Source: Petasospora fabianii (taxonomy: Eukaryota > Ascomycota > Saccharomycetes > Phaffomycetales > Wickerhamomycetaceae). From it: a stretch of DNA of 64,000 nt. The translations under genes were made by a program, and so were the position numbers. Of this stretch, positions 56,601-64,000 are shown one piece after another; position 1 is the first letter of the stretch, and each line of letters begins with the position of its first letter. The stretch is from the NCBI GenBank assembly GCA_022641835.1, contig CP048727.1:124001-188000 (forward strand). The letters are read 5' to 3'. Under the pieces are notes generated by a model, which saw nothing but the letters and a program-made list of their open reading frames with translations, was not told the DNA's origin and made no database searches.

Positions 56601-57909
56601 AACCAACATCATCGGTATTTTCACCAGTATTGGACTTGGAACCGTAACCTGTACCGGTAGTACCGGTAGTTCCCTTGTTCTTGGTGTAGTCAGAAGTGGC
56701 ACCAGATGCACCAAGACCAGCTGCATAGCCAACCTTAGATGGATCCTCAGTCTTAGACTTGGAGGCAGAGGTACCCTTGTTCTTAGAGTAATCAGAAGTA
56801 GCACCAGATGCACCAAGACCAGCAGCATAAGCAACATCATCAATGTTCTCGCCAGTGGCAGGATCTCTTGTAGCAGAATCAGTACCAATGGTAGTGTCGT
56901 CAATGTATTTGCCAGTCTGTGGATCTCTCTGCTTCATCTTAGAAGCACCAAGGACACCAGCACCAGCAGCGGCACCAGCAGCAGCGTAACCTAATCCGTG
57001 ACCGTCATCACCAGTGGAAGCCTGGTTAGCATTGGCATTGGTTCCTGAAGGAACGTTGCGGCCCTTGGTGTAGTCAGAAGTGGCACCTGAGGCACCGAGA
57101 CCAGCAGCGTATCCAACATCCTCAAGGTCCTCATTCTTAGTCTTCTTGCTTCTGCCAAAGAAGCCACGACGCTCGTTCGAATTGACCTTCTCGTGAGTGT
57201 AATCGTTACCATAAGTCTCATGAGAGCTCGAGTCATAGTTTTCCGAAGTTCTCTTCTTCTTGCGGTTACCAAAGAAGTTACCACAGCAGCCGACACCAGA
57301 GAAGAGAGAACTGAGGGCAAGGAGGAAAGTTGAGGTCCAGATGAACGCAAGCATTGTCTTACCCAAGTGGGTAGTACGACCATCATCACGGAAGGCATTG
57401 CGTGCCTTGACATAACCTGCAGTCAAGAGAGCAGCCGAAAGAGCAGTGAAGAGGAGGGCAGCACTTGTAGCAAATCCAGTTCCAACATTGAGAATTGTCA
57501 AGCTTGGAATACAGAAGGAAACGAGAACGGGTAAGAGGGCGAGAAGAGTGAAGAAAAGACCAATGAGGAGGAAGGCCCAGCCAACCTTGGAGAGGTAGTA
57601 TGTGGAGCCGTGTTTAGAGGACAATCCACTTGGAACACCCTCAGTGGTACCAAAGTTCGAGACAGGAGACATTGGATAAGCGGCATGCTTAGAAGAGCAG
57701 TCTGTGTTATGGCCGCCAGAGACACCACACGAGTTGTAGTTGGTCCATCTGGTGACAGAGTTAGCACCTGGGATGGAGCTAGTGTCAGCCTCTAGCCAAT
57801 ACCACTTATTAAGTGGAGCATGGTTAGTTGCACCACACAAGATGTTAAAGAATAGCAAAAGAGCAGCGCCGAGCAGAGCCACTAGGGACAAAATGTACGG
57901 CCAGCGCAT
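53695..57909 (-). CDS. Giant Sur7-family membrane protein with a repeat-built tail
   Basis: A 1404-residue protein. The first 210 residues are a Sur7/PalI-type four-helix domain: helix 1 at 4-26, an extracellular loop with YNSCGVSGGHNTDCSSKHAAYPMSP (in pieces: the paired-Cys loop and AYPMSP are family marks), then helices near 107-130, 140-165 and 185-210. Sur7 proteins mark eisosomes/MCC patches. The remaining 1200 residues are cytosolic, Gly/Ser/Thr/Lys-rich, and contain nine clear copies of a unit with core YAAGLGASGATSDYTKNK, usually preceded by GENxDDV, plus a degenerate one (SAGFASIGGTSENTK). A section of about 60 residues is duplicated almost exactly. Usual Sur7 proteins have 250-350 residues. 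The start is the first ATG, directly before helix 1. Confidence 0.88.
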   Translation of the reverse strand: MRWPYILSLVALLGAALLLFFNILCGATNHAPLNKWYWLEADTSSIPGANSVTRWTNYNSCGVSGGHNTDCSSKHAAYPMSPVSNFGTTEGVPSGLSSKHGSTYYLSKVGWAFLLIGLFFTLLALLPVLVSFCIPSLTILNVGTGFATSAALLFTALSAALLTAGYVKARNAFRDDGRTTHLGKTMLAFIWTSTFLLALSSLFSGVGCCGNFFGNRKKKRTSENYDSSSHETYGNDYTHEKVNSNERRGFFGRSKKTKNEDLEDVGYAAGLGASGATSDYTKGRNVPSGTNANANQASTGDDGHGLGYAAAGAAAGAGVLGASKMKQRDPQTGKYIDDTTIGTDSATRDPATGENIDDVAYAAGLGASGATSDYSKNKGTSASKSKTEDPSKVGYAAGLGASGATSDYTKNKGTTGTTGTGYGSKSNTGENTDDVGYAAGYGASGATSDYTKGGSGTGYGSSSGYGSGKTAAALGTAGAAGAALGYGASHKDGDKTTTSGTYGSSTTGSGAYANTGSTDYNAKTGESLDDVAYAAGYGASGATSDYNKNSSKGYDSKDYGNTYGTSKSATTGTGAGTTDTYVPASKPYDTEAATTGATTDTASSPSQSKGIWASAAAALGIGGAAAASGSNKNADGTDKTGTTGATDSTGYGNSASGPGYEYNEDNTVTGAGATRYGANAVKEDKSKKTLENKSTVLPVGTENKHVASDPYGNKTDVYTTGVPDDAARSAATASAVGGVTAGGATAAGDVSKGTYKPVYNDPATRAEDTYNNSNIGQGKTHKDLTTTSGYEPTSYYTRNTGESGIREKGDDVAKSAGFASIGGTSENTKDKSTSKTKGEPSGYGADSGTSGYNKSSTGEYHDSAKSGNKDSSHLGTGAGAAGAAGLGAAALSSHKNKDKPTASDSYGKTSGSKDSTGYGDSYGTSTSGKNKSTTATGSQTRDSTTGENLKDVAYAAGLGASGATSDYSKNKGTSASKSKTEDPSNVGYAAGLGASDATSDYTKNKDTSGSKKSKTGTGNEDLSDVGYSAGLGASGATSDYTKSGSKSDTGRKSGIASWFGKNKRDSSTSSVYDDEISGTTGQQTDENSSSKYGTAAGIAGVGATAAGISDYTKRGSGKDATTGKTSSGKTTSSTGEKLEDVAYAAGYGSSGATSKYTDPKYDTSKNKSTGSSSNAYGSSSKDKSTGKTAAGAATGAAAGVAAGDSYGHKQSTDSSKYDSTSKNGDDSKYGYDSKNAEYDSTYGHGKSSSGNGLKDAVVDPSRNRNPIAEGLVSGDVGKPNGLHEEVYASKVSSNTADKLHTPYRSVPGDDLPGSFPASNAGAAGVTGSTATKTSTSNGSPTQTPYTGGLDKSETNYTTGSGYGTGSSEPRTYKDDGLRDLETKQQEGESPSIMKQIVDTAKSVV

Positions 57910-58525
57910 GTTGATTCGTTGTAGTAGTTTGTTGATGTTGGTCCGGGGACTAAGTTGGTGAGCATTGTCACTCGCTGAGGACAGACGAGCTTATTTGTAC
58001 GTGTGGCAACTCCGCATCTCCACCTTTGCGATCCAGCAATAAACCATCTTACACGTCATTCGGGCTCACACGGACAATGTGGTGGTTGAGGGTGTTTGTT
58101 GCTCGAGAAGCAAACATGGTTGCGGTCTCTCGGTACTCACACGTCATGGCGCCAGTCTGGCTCGCGGAACCACTGTTGCTGCGAATTTCACTTGTACCAA
58201 ACTCAATTGCCCTTTTTCTATGCTGTGTGGTCCATAGAGTGTAGTAAGATGGGCGTGAAGTTGCCGATGGTGGCTTCAGGTTGCACTAACGTCACCTTGC
58301 TGAATACAGATGAGGGGGAAGTCTCGGAAAAATTTCCCCAGTGAGAGAGAATACAGAGCAGTCATGTCAACACGCATTGCAGATCTAATCCATAATGTTG
58401 CAATTGGTGTGTTCTTGATAGTGTCAATGTTAAACACATTGAGCCATCCTACATCAGTACATCAGTAAGCAGTTCAAATGAATATAACTGTAAAAAGTAT
58501 TCAATTGTGTCCCAAAAACAGCATT
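57910..58525. other. Promoter region of the Sur7-like gene
   Basis: About 615 bp between the Sur7-like start and the stop of the Zn2Cys6 gene, both minus strand. A plus frame at 58026-58244 has no features. A CACTAAC followed by TACAG at 58280-58312 looks like an intron end, but no exons fit. Confidence 0.4.
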
Positions 58526-60310
58526 TCAGAGAACGACATTGGTGCTTAGCAAGTCAATATCAAGCAAGGCATCGAGGCCAGCTACGTATTCTCCACCAGC
58601 ATGTTCCTTACCCCAAGCCATACTCAAGGCATCAATAATGCTGTAGACAAATCTTCCATGCGAAATCTCTCCACAGGTTTGACAGGCATTGATTATGGCC
58701 ATCTTGTGTTCTTGCTCAACACATGCAAGCCCAATGACTAGCAATGGCCAGCCAAGAATGGTATAAACGGAACTCATTGGGGTAATCTGTTTGAGTTTCT
58801 GCATAGCACAACTAACGTCAAACTGCACAATCTCATCTGTCTCCCTCATACTTGGGTCAAGACATTTTCTCAAGACAATTTTGGCAGCTTTCATCACAAT
58901 CTCAGAGACAATAACAGAGTCTCGAAGTGCATTGAATTTGACAGGATCGCGTCTGCGGAGGTCTGGAGGCACCATGTGTGGAGCAAAGTAATCCGTGATA
59001 TCCATCAACTTCTTGGCACAACCAACAACCCATGGTTCATCAATTCGTCTGATGAGATATGAAGCCTTTGCTACAATCTCAAATGCATCTAGCGAGGCAC
59101 CGACAACTGGATTGTTCATCCAGGCCACATCACAACTGAAGATTGGTGTCTTCAGGTATCGTCTCGAGTCCTTAAACACATCAAAGGGATTTGGAAGATT
59201 TTCATCCTTTGGTGTAATCAAGATGGCAATGCTGTAATTGAAGATGAAGGATTCAAAGAACATTCTCTCCAGTGCATCACTGGGACCAATATCTTCCATT
59301 TCAGTAGATCCAATCATGGCATTTTCAATCTCCATAGTCAAACTCTCATCGCTCAACACTTCCAAGCATAAATTATCAGACATTGCACCAATATCACCAA
59401 CAGGGGAACAAAAAGATCTTCGCTTTGCCTGGTGACAAAGTCCTCTCATTCTAGTCTTGACAACCTCCCATGCCATCTTCAACATCTTGACCACCATTTT
59501 ACGATCACCACCCGGCGCCGTCTTCTCACCAAGACATGTCAATTGGAGCGCAGCAACCATCCATAATACATCTTCATTCCGAATACCATTAGTGTCAATG
59601 TACTTCACTAATGAATCACAAACCTTTTGATGCTGCAAAGCTCCAGAAGTGGCGAGCTCAGGGGTTTCCCAAGAGAGGAAGGAGACACCACATGCTTCGG
59701 CAACGTTCATGAGAATATCATTAGTTTGTATTATGGGCGTGAATGTGGCCATTGTTGTCAATAATGGATGAGTAGTTTGTGGTCCAACGGCAACGATGAA
59801 GCCATTGATCGCTGCAGAGACAAAACGGTCGTGTGCTGATGGCTGGAGGAAATTAGAGAATAATGAGAGCGACTGTGAGAGATGTGGCTCTTCAGTGGTG
59901 ATGGTGGAGTCGTCTAGTGGTACAACCTTTTGTGATTGGAATGTAACGTCATCGTCTACGTTGACCCCTGACGTGAAATCTGGTGTTTCCACTGATTGAT
60001 ATATCACCTCCTCTTGTGTCTCAGATTGCCGTGCATCTGGCGGTCGAGTTTCTAGTGATGAGGGCGCCTCATACTGTATTACTTTGAAAGCCTCTTCTCT
60101 CAGTTGCTTCTTAGACTTTGGCCGGGTCCATGTACACGTGATCCCCTTGTGAAGACACAAAGAACATGAGGGTTTTTGCTCATCACATTTCCGTCTTCGT
60201 TGACGACAACTGACACATCCATTTCTTGATCTATTGTGCTTCGGCTTCTCCACAGGAGCAGGTTGACCGTTGAAGTGGACGACGAATTCGTACGGCTGTC
60301 TGTGAACCAT
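58526..60310 (-). CDS. Zn2Cys6 fungal transcription factor
   Basis: The 594-residue protein has an N-terminal binuclear zinc cluster at 32-59 with spacing C-x2-C-x6-C-x6-C-x2-C-x6-C (GCVSCRQRRRKCDEQKPSC, LCLHKGITC), followed by a basic linker KSKKQLREEAFK. The C-terminal half (from about 150) is helical and resembles the fungal_trans_2 regulatory domain, with AHDRFVSAAINGFI and QHQKVCDSLVKYI segments. Such proteins bind CGG-containing half-sites; the target is unknown. An AC/GT microsatellite lies at about 60334-60357 upstream, and a cluster of ACCGG sequences lies about 520 bp upstream. Confidence 0.9.
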   Translation of the reverse strand: MVHRQPYEFVVHFNGQPAPVEKPKHNRSRNGCVSCRQRRRKCDEQKPSCSLCLHKGITCTWTRPKSKKQLREEAFKVIQYEAPSSLETRPPDARQSETQEEVIYQSVETPDFTSGVNVDDDVTFQSQKVVPLDDSTITTEEPHLSQSLSLFSNFLQPSAHDRFVSAAINGFIVAVGPQTTHPLLTTMATFTPIIQTNDILMNVAEACGVSFLSWETPELATSGALQHQKVCDSLVKYIDTNGIRNEDVLWMVAALQLTCLGEKTAPGGDRKMVVKMLKMAWEVVKTRMRGLCHQAKRRSFCSPVGDIGAMSDNLCLEVLSDESLTMEIENAMIGSTEMEDIGPSDALERMFFESFIFNYSIAILITPKDENLPNPFDVFKDSRRYLKTPIFSCDVAWMNNPVVGASLDAFEIVAKASYLIRRIDEPWVVGCAKKLMDITDYFAPHMVPPDLRRRDPVKFNALRDSVIVSEIVMKAAKIVLRKCLDPSMRETDEIVQFDVSCAMQKLKQITPMSSVYTILGWPLLVIGLACVEQEHKMAIINACQTCGEISHGRFVYSIIDALSMAWGKEHAGGEYVAGLDALLDIDLLSTNVVL

Positions 60311-62378
60311 CTCTGCGGATGATGCTGGTTGTTACACACACACACACACACACACTCACAAAAAAGACTCGTCTTCTTTCTGCTACCCTTAATCTGGGTT
60401 TATGTACAGTTGTGACAAAAAGCTCTTTGGCGAAGCAGGGATGCTGAGGCTGTTTGCTGCCATTTCTTATAGGGAAAGTCTTTTCCGCACCTAATTGGGT
60501 AATTTCCCCAACACGGATATTGATTAGAACTTTCCGGTGGAAAAAAGATAAGAGAATGGCCCAAAAAGGAAATATGATGAAACTGCGGAGAGTGCAACAC
60601 TGCAAGCAAAGGATGCAAGTTGGGATCCTTATGTACTTCTTCCTAAGTAAGTCTTGCTCTTATGATGGGGTTTAATTTGACAACTAAAGCAATCGTGACT
60701 TTAATGTATCCACTACGGGTTCTTGGAAGACCCTCTTGTAGAAAAGAATTCGATGGTCTTGAGCTGAGGACATCCTTTTGAAAAGCAGCCACTCAGAACA
60801 TAAAACTCGACTATTAACGCGAGCAACGGATATGACCGGCCGGACATATCAACTACCGGACTCCTTTACTGAAAGCAAAACGTAGAACCGGCGAATTCGT
60901 TTCTCTGCTGCCATTAGCACCTGCATCATTTTAATCCTGACGTATAACCCCACAGTTAAGAATCTACAGTATTTCACTTTGAACTGGAAAAAAGGTACTT
61001 AGTTTACCCGCCTTGGTCTTTTGAAAGGATCTTCCCTCACATGAACCCCTGGTAAATCTCTGTAGTGACACAGCTAGTTATCATGTACTGGGCAAGACAA
61101 ATCTAAATCAAACCTCAAAAGAATTGCTTGGGTCCTGTCCCTAGTATCTGCACGACAGCTTATCTGTTAGTAGATATGAAACACTGACCTTGGGTCCCCC
61201 TGGTCTCCCCTGGATTAAGAAGGGATCGGCATAGAGTGGCTGGCCATAGCATACACTTTGATCAAATTTGTACCGATAAACAAATGTAGTTCTTTCTCAT
61301 ATGGGTGGTATTACCCCTTCTGGGACAACCCCGCTAGTTGCCTGGACAGACATCGTGGTCTAGATCGATGGGGCTCCGTGATCACTGATAAGTTCGACAG
61401 CTTGTTTTACATAAAGACACATTCACTATAGTGTTGTCTTGTCCTTTATAGTAAGGCGGTAGGCAAGGGGAGGCACTATTTCATGTCACAACCCAAGGCT
61501 AAGGCAGGTCCTCATCGTGAACACATCCGGAGTCTTTGCGCCCGATGCGAGGGCCATCTCAAGGCACCGAAGGAACCATCGTTGTGAAAATCAATGTCCT
61601 TGGACAAATGTATCGGCTCCCCGGCCGAACATTCTTTGTCGGACGAATTGCAGGAAGACAGGACAGTTTCAAGATGGACTGTGCAGATCTTTATGCAAGT
61701 GCCGGAGTTGGTGCATCTTAATTACCTAAACCGTGCTGGTTAGTACATACAATAACTTCGCACACATTAGATCACGACTGATTGTGGTTCGGATTCTGGC
61801 AGGGGACAGGTGGGGATTCTGTGCAATATATATTAAGTGGTTGACTCTGTGAATATTGTGATGGACTCCCTTTGTGATTTCACCTTGTGTATAGTCTATC
61901 CGATTGCCCGATTTACTGTTGTCATTCCATCTGAGACACCGCATCGGTCGCTCCGTCAGATGCATTGCCCGCCTCAGGCTGCTGTCTCGGCAACCAGAAC
62001 TCCAAAAACCAGACGTACAGATATACGAAGAGAGAAGACAAATACAAGACAATGACAGTCAATCATAGGTGCTCGAGTCATGCTTCTTCGTCGACGCTAT
62101 GTTCCATCGTTTCACCTTTGATCGGCGATCAGGGTTCGAATACTAGCCTTTGAAACTCTTAGTCAATTCAATTGAGCCATTACTCAGCAGAGAGAAAAAA
62201 GACCCACAGTAGTAATTAATCTTCGCTTGAATTGATGCCGTATGGTAATATCTGTAGTTTTGAGCAGCCGTAATCACAGAGATCTTGGATCACAGGATCA
62301 ATTGCACTACACTCAATCATGTCATAATCATTAATTTTCGTATCAAGTAGGCAGATTACAGCAACTCAGGCAATCAGT
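60311..62378. other. Two-kilobase region without a supported gene
   Basis: It starts with a CA microsatellite (about 60334-60357) close to the Zn2Cys6 gene start. A near-palindrome GATATGACCGG/CCGGACATATC lies at 60829-60850, with two further ACCGG cores to about 60891. A 61-codon plus frame at 61536-61721 has protein-like composition (VVKINVLGQMYRLPG, FFVGRIAG) but no relatives I recognise and unusual CGA/GGA codon use. Other frames look random. No tRNA or other RNA gene was recognised. Confidence 0.5.
60829..60850. repeat. 22-bp near-palindrome rich in CGG triplets
   Basis: GATATG-A-CCGGCCGG-A-CATATC is self-complementary except at the two flanking A positions. It could be a zinc-cluster binding site. 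Confidence 0.55.
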
Positions 62379-64000
62379 TTAGTGATCCTCACTCCCAGCC
62401 TTAGCATCATAATTATCGTTATCATCACTATCTTTAGCATCGTTTTTAGTAACAACCCAGATTCCCTCTTTAGTTTCTTGACTTCTAGCGTTGCTACCAT
62501 ACACATCAAACATCTTATCGTGAGTATTGCCCTCCTCACCTTCCTCCTCCACCTCATCTTCATCATCTTCATCATCATCCTCATCATCATCAAAGTCATC
62601 AAAATCACTATCATAAAACTTTTGCACCTGATTTTTATGAGTATCATCACCACCAGCTTCCTGATATGTCTCCCATTTCTTCTGTAAATCTGGACATTTC
62701 TTCTGCCCACCATCCCCATCTTGAGTGATATGTAAAGAGAGCCACTCACCAGCAGACATCTTCTCTCCACAACCACAGGTACCGACAAATGGAAGCTTAT
62801 CACGTAGACTGTTAAATTTCTTCGCTTGTGGATCTTCAAAAGTGAAATGATAATGGAGAAGATGCTTCTTAAAATCGTACTGTCTGTTGAAATACCCAGT
62901 CTTGTGAGGACATGCAGAACGTGGGTAGATACAATGAAATCGGGACACGAGCTCATGGGTACGCATGTGTCTCGTTATATCACGGGAGATAGAGCGACCA
63001 CAGATATCACAAGTTTGTCTGCTATATCTGTTTCTTGCTGGTGTTGTGTTGGACTTAGTATTAATTGGTAGTGGTGAGACGGTAGAGTGGGGTTTTTTGT
63101 TCTGTGATTTCGAATTCTTTGATATTTGTGATCTGGTCTTCTTGATCTTCTTTGAATGGGTCCTGTGAAGGGTCTTTGGTGACAACTTTGGAGACTTTCT
63201 CTTCTTAGATATTGGTGTTGCTTCTCCACTGATATCACCCGACGTTAACATCTTGGATGTAGATGAATATGGTAGGGAATTAGTGTAACCAGGAACAGGC
63301 GCTACTGATGTAGATGATGCAATTACAGAAGCAGCCTTGGACGAGGAAAGAGTTGGAATAGTTGATCCAGAGTTGTAAGAGAAAAGATTTGGTGTTGCTC
63401 CAAATGCTTGAGGGACACCAGATGCATTTGAAAAAGATCCAGCATAACTAGCTGACGAAACCGAGGAAGATGGCAACGATGAAAGATTCGAATAATCAGG
63501 AGGGACTTCAAATATTGGATAAGAAGTTGAGGAAAACCTTCGTGGTTGTGAGACTGACACACGACTATCATAACTTAAAGACGATGCATCGGTAAATGAA
63601 GAAGCGCCAATGGATGATGTTCCAAGAGAAGAGGTGCTAAATGAAGAAGCACCAGTTAGAGAAGGACGCTGTTGTTGCTGTTGCTGTTGTTGCTGTTGCT
63701 GTTGTTGTTGCAGTGGCTGAGCAAATGGGCGTTGAAAGCTCTTACGATGCACATTATCCATCTCTGGACCAGCCATTTTCACCGAATCACGAGACTGTCT
63801 GCGTTGATATAAAGAAGGACCACCACTGGTGCCTGCACTTGAGTGGGATCCAGCTCTTGTTGAAGAAATGATTGGGGCCTGGATTTGGGCTTGATGTGAT
63901 TGAGATGGTGGAGATGGCGGCGGCAGAGAGGTTGGAGGCAGAGTTGATGATGTGTCTGACTCTTCCTCCAGAGGGTAGTCATAAATCAGCTTTTGTGGTT
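62379..64000 (-). CDS. PolyQ C2H2 zinc-finger regulator, 5' end beyond the right edge
   Basis: The frame ends with TAA at 62379-62381 and stays open, without stop, up to base 64000, so the start lies outside; at least 539 residues are visible. An internal ATG at 63776 would give a shorter protein, but in-frame Pro/Ser/Gln-rich coding sequence upstream (starting PQKLIYDYPLEEESD) shows it is not the start. Features are a run of 14 Gln, a Ser-rich region, a basic segment (KKRKSPKLSPKTLHRTHSKK), and finger-like units CDICGRSISRDITRHMRTH, then FHCIYPRSACPHKTG, YDFKKHLLHYHF and GTCGCGEKMSAGEWLSLHI, an arrangement like Stp1/Stp2-type factors. An acidic run of D/E follows. Nuclear transcription factor; target unknown. 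Confidence 0.82.
   Translation of the reverse strand, partial: PQKLIYDYPLEEESDTSSTLPPTSLPPPSPPSQSHQAQIQAPIISSTRAGSHSSAGTSGGPSLYQRRQSRDSVKMAGPEMDNVHRKSFQRPFAQPLQQQQQQQQQQQQQQRPSLTGASSFSTSSLGTSSIGASSFTDASSLSYDSRVSVSQPRRFSSTSYPIFEVPPDYSNLSSLPSSSVSSASYAGSFSNASGVPQAFGATPNLFSYNSGSTIPTLSSSKAASVIASSTSVAPVPGYTNSLPYSSTSKMLTSGDISGEATPISKKRKSPKLSPKTLHRTHSKKIKKTRSQISKNSKSQNKKPHSTVSPLPINTKSNTTPARNRYSRQTCDICGRSISRDITRHMRTHELVSRFHCIYPRSACPHKTGYFNRQYDFKKHLLHYHFTFEDPQAKKFNSLRDKLPFVGTCGCGEKMSAGEWLSLHITQDGDGGQKKCPDLQKKWETYQEAGGDDTHKNQVQKFYDSDFDDFDDDEDDDEDDEDEVEEEGEEGNTHDKMFDVYGSNARSQETKEGIWVVTKNDAKDSDDNDNYDAKAGSEDH

Noticed and set aside
58240-58315. Intron-like segment (GTAAGA donor, CACTAAC, TACAG)
   Set aside because: No open frames flank it on the plus strand that join into a plausible protein.
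61140-61170. TACTAACAG on the minus strand, a Yarrowia-style intron end
   Set aside because: Branch-to-acceptor distance would be zero, unlike all introns in this window, and no exons are visible.
62060-62150. Possible tRNA because of GGTTCGAAT near 62126
   Set aside because: The base after the T-loop is A instead of the C needed to pair with G53, and no acceptor or anticodon arm can be formed.
63776-63778. Start codon of the polyQ zinc-finger gene
   Set aside because: Coding-like sequence continues in frame upstream to the window edge, so this ATG is internal.

Overview
This is a 64 kb piece of a budding-yeast (Saccharomycotina) nuclear chromosome. The genes are compact, mostly intronless and packed at about one per 2 kb. 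The few spliced genes have short introns with GTGAGT, GTAAGT or GTATGT donors and TACTAAC or CTAAC branch points 10-15 nt from the acceptor, usually just after a tiny first exon. CUG at 11306-11308 falls on the conserved Leu of UvrD-type helicase motif VI, which argues for the standard code and against the CUG-Ser and CUG-Ala clades. A SCAP-type sterol-sensing protein (39678-43313), a NudE/RO11-like dynein factor and a Vip1-type RRM protein suggest a lineage that branches earlier than Saccharomyces; that placement is inference. I see no transposon, LTR element, CRISPR array or horizontally acquired island.

Left third (1-21.4 kb): the N-terminal part of an unknown gene runs off the left edge. 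It is followed by arginase (CAR1), a Vip1-like RRM protein, the SPX/ankyrin glycerophosphodiesterase GDE1, an aldo-keto reductase, the mitochondrial helicase HMI1, a YMR090W-like oxidoreductase, the GARP subunit VPS52, the clamp-loader subunit RFC4 with MCB sites, an unrecognised Kex2-type secreted precursor, the RNase P/MRP subunit POP3, tRNA-Asp(GTC) and the pseudokinase SCY1.

Middle (21.4-43.5 kb): two unrecognised proteins (one tail-anchored with a PPPY motif), the UbiB-family mitochondrial protein CQD1 with two 3'-terminal introns, TRM10, an alpha-arrestin, PFS2 divergent from the complex III assembly factor MZM1, a NudE-like coiled-coil protein, an ATO/GPR1 acetate-transporter gene with a Mig1-like promoter, the SAT4/HAL4-type kinase, the three-exon BAR-domain gene RVS161, and the SCAP homologue.

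Right third (43.5-64 kb): an intron-bearing tRNA-Arg(ACG), an unknown Ser-rich protein, the PAK kinase CLA4, an EamA/DMT transporter, an LRR protein with paired MCB-like sites, an unknown small basic protein, a giant Sur7-family membrane protein with a repeat-built tail, a Zn2Cys6 regulator, and a polyQ C2H2 regulator whose start lies beyond the right edge.

The genes are housekeeping and regulatory and form no operon-like system. Functional themes recur: membrane organisation and endocytosis (RVS161, Sur7-like, alpha-arrestin, SCY1, VPS52), polarity and signalling (CLA4, SAT4), mitochondria (HMI1, CQD1, MZM1) and RNA processing (POP3, TRM10, PFS2). The most novel-looking items are the secreted precursor at 16524-17003, the repeat-expanded Sur7-like protein, the SCAP homologue, the hidden CQD1 exons and a promoter motif ACACCC[A/G]GACA shared by four genes.
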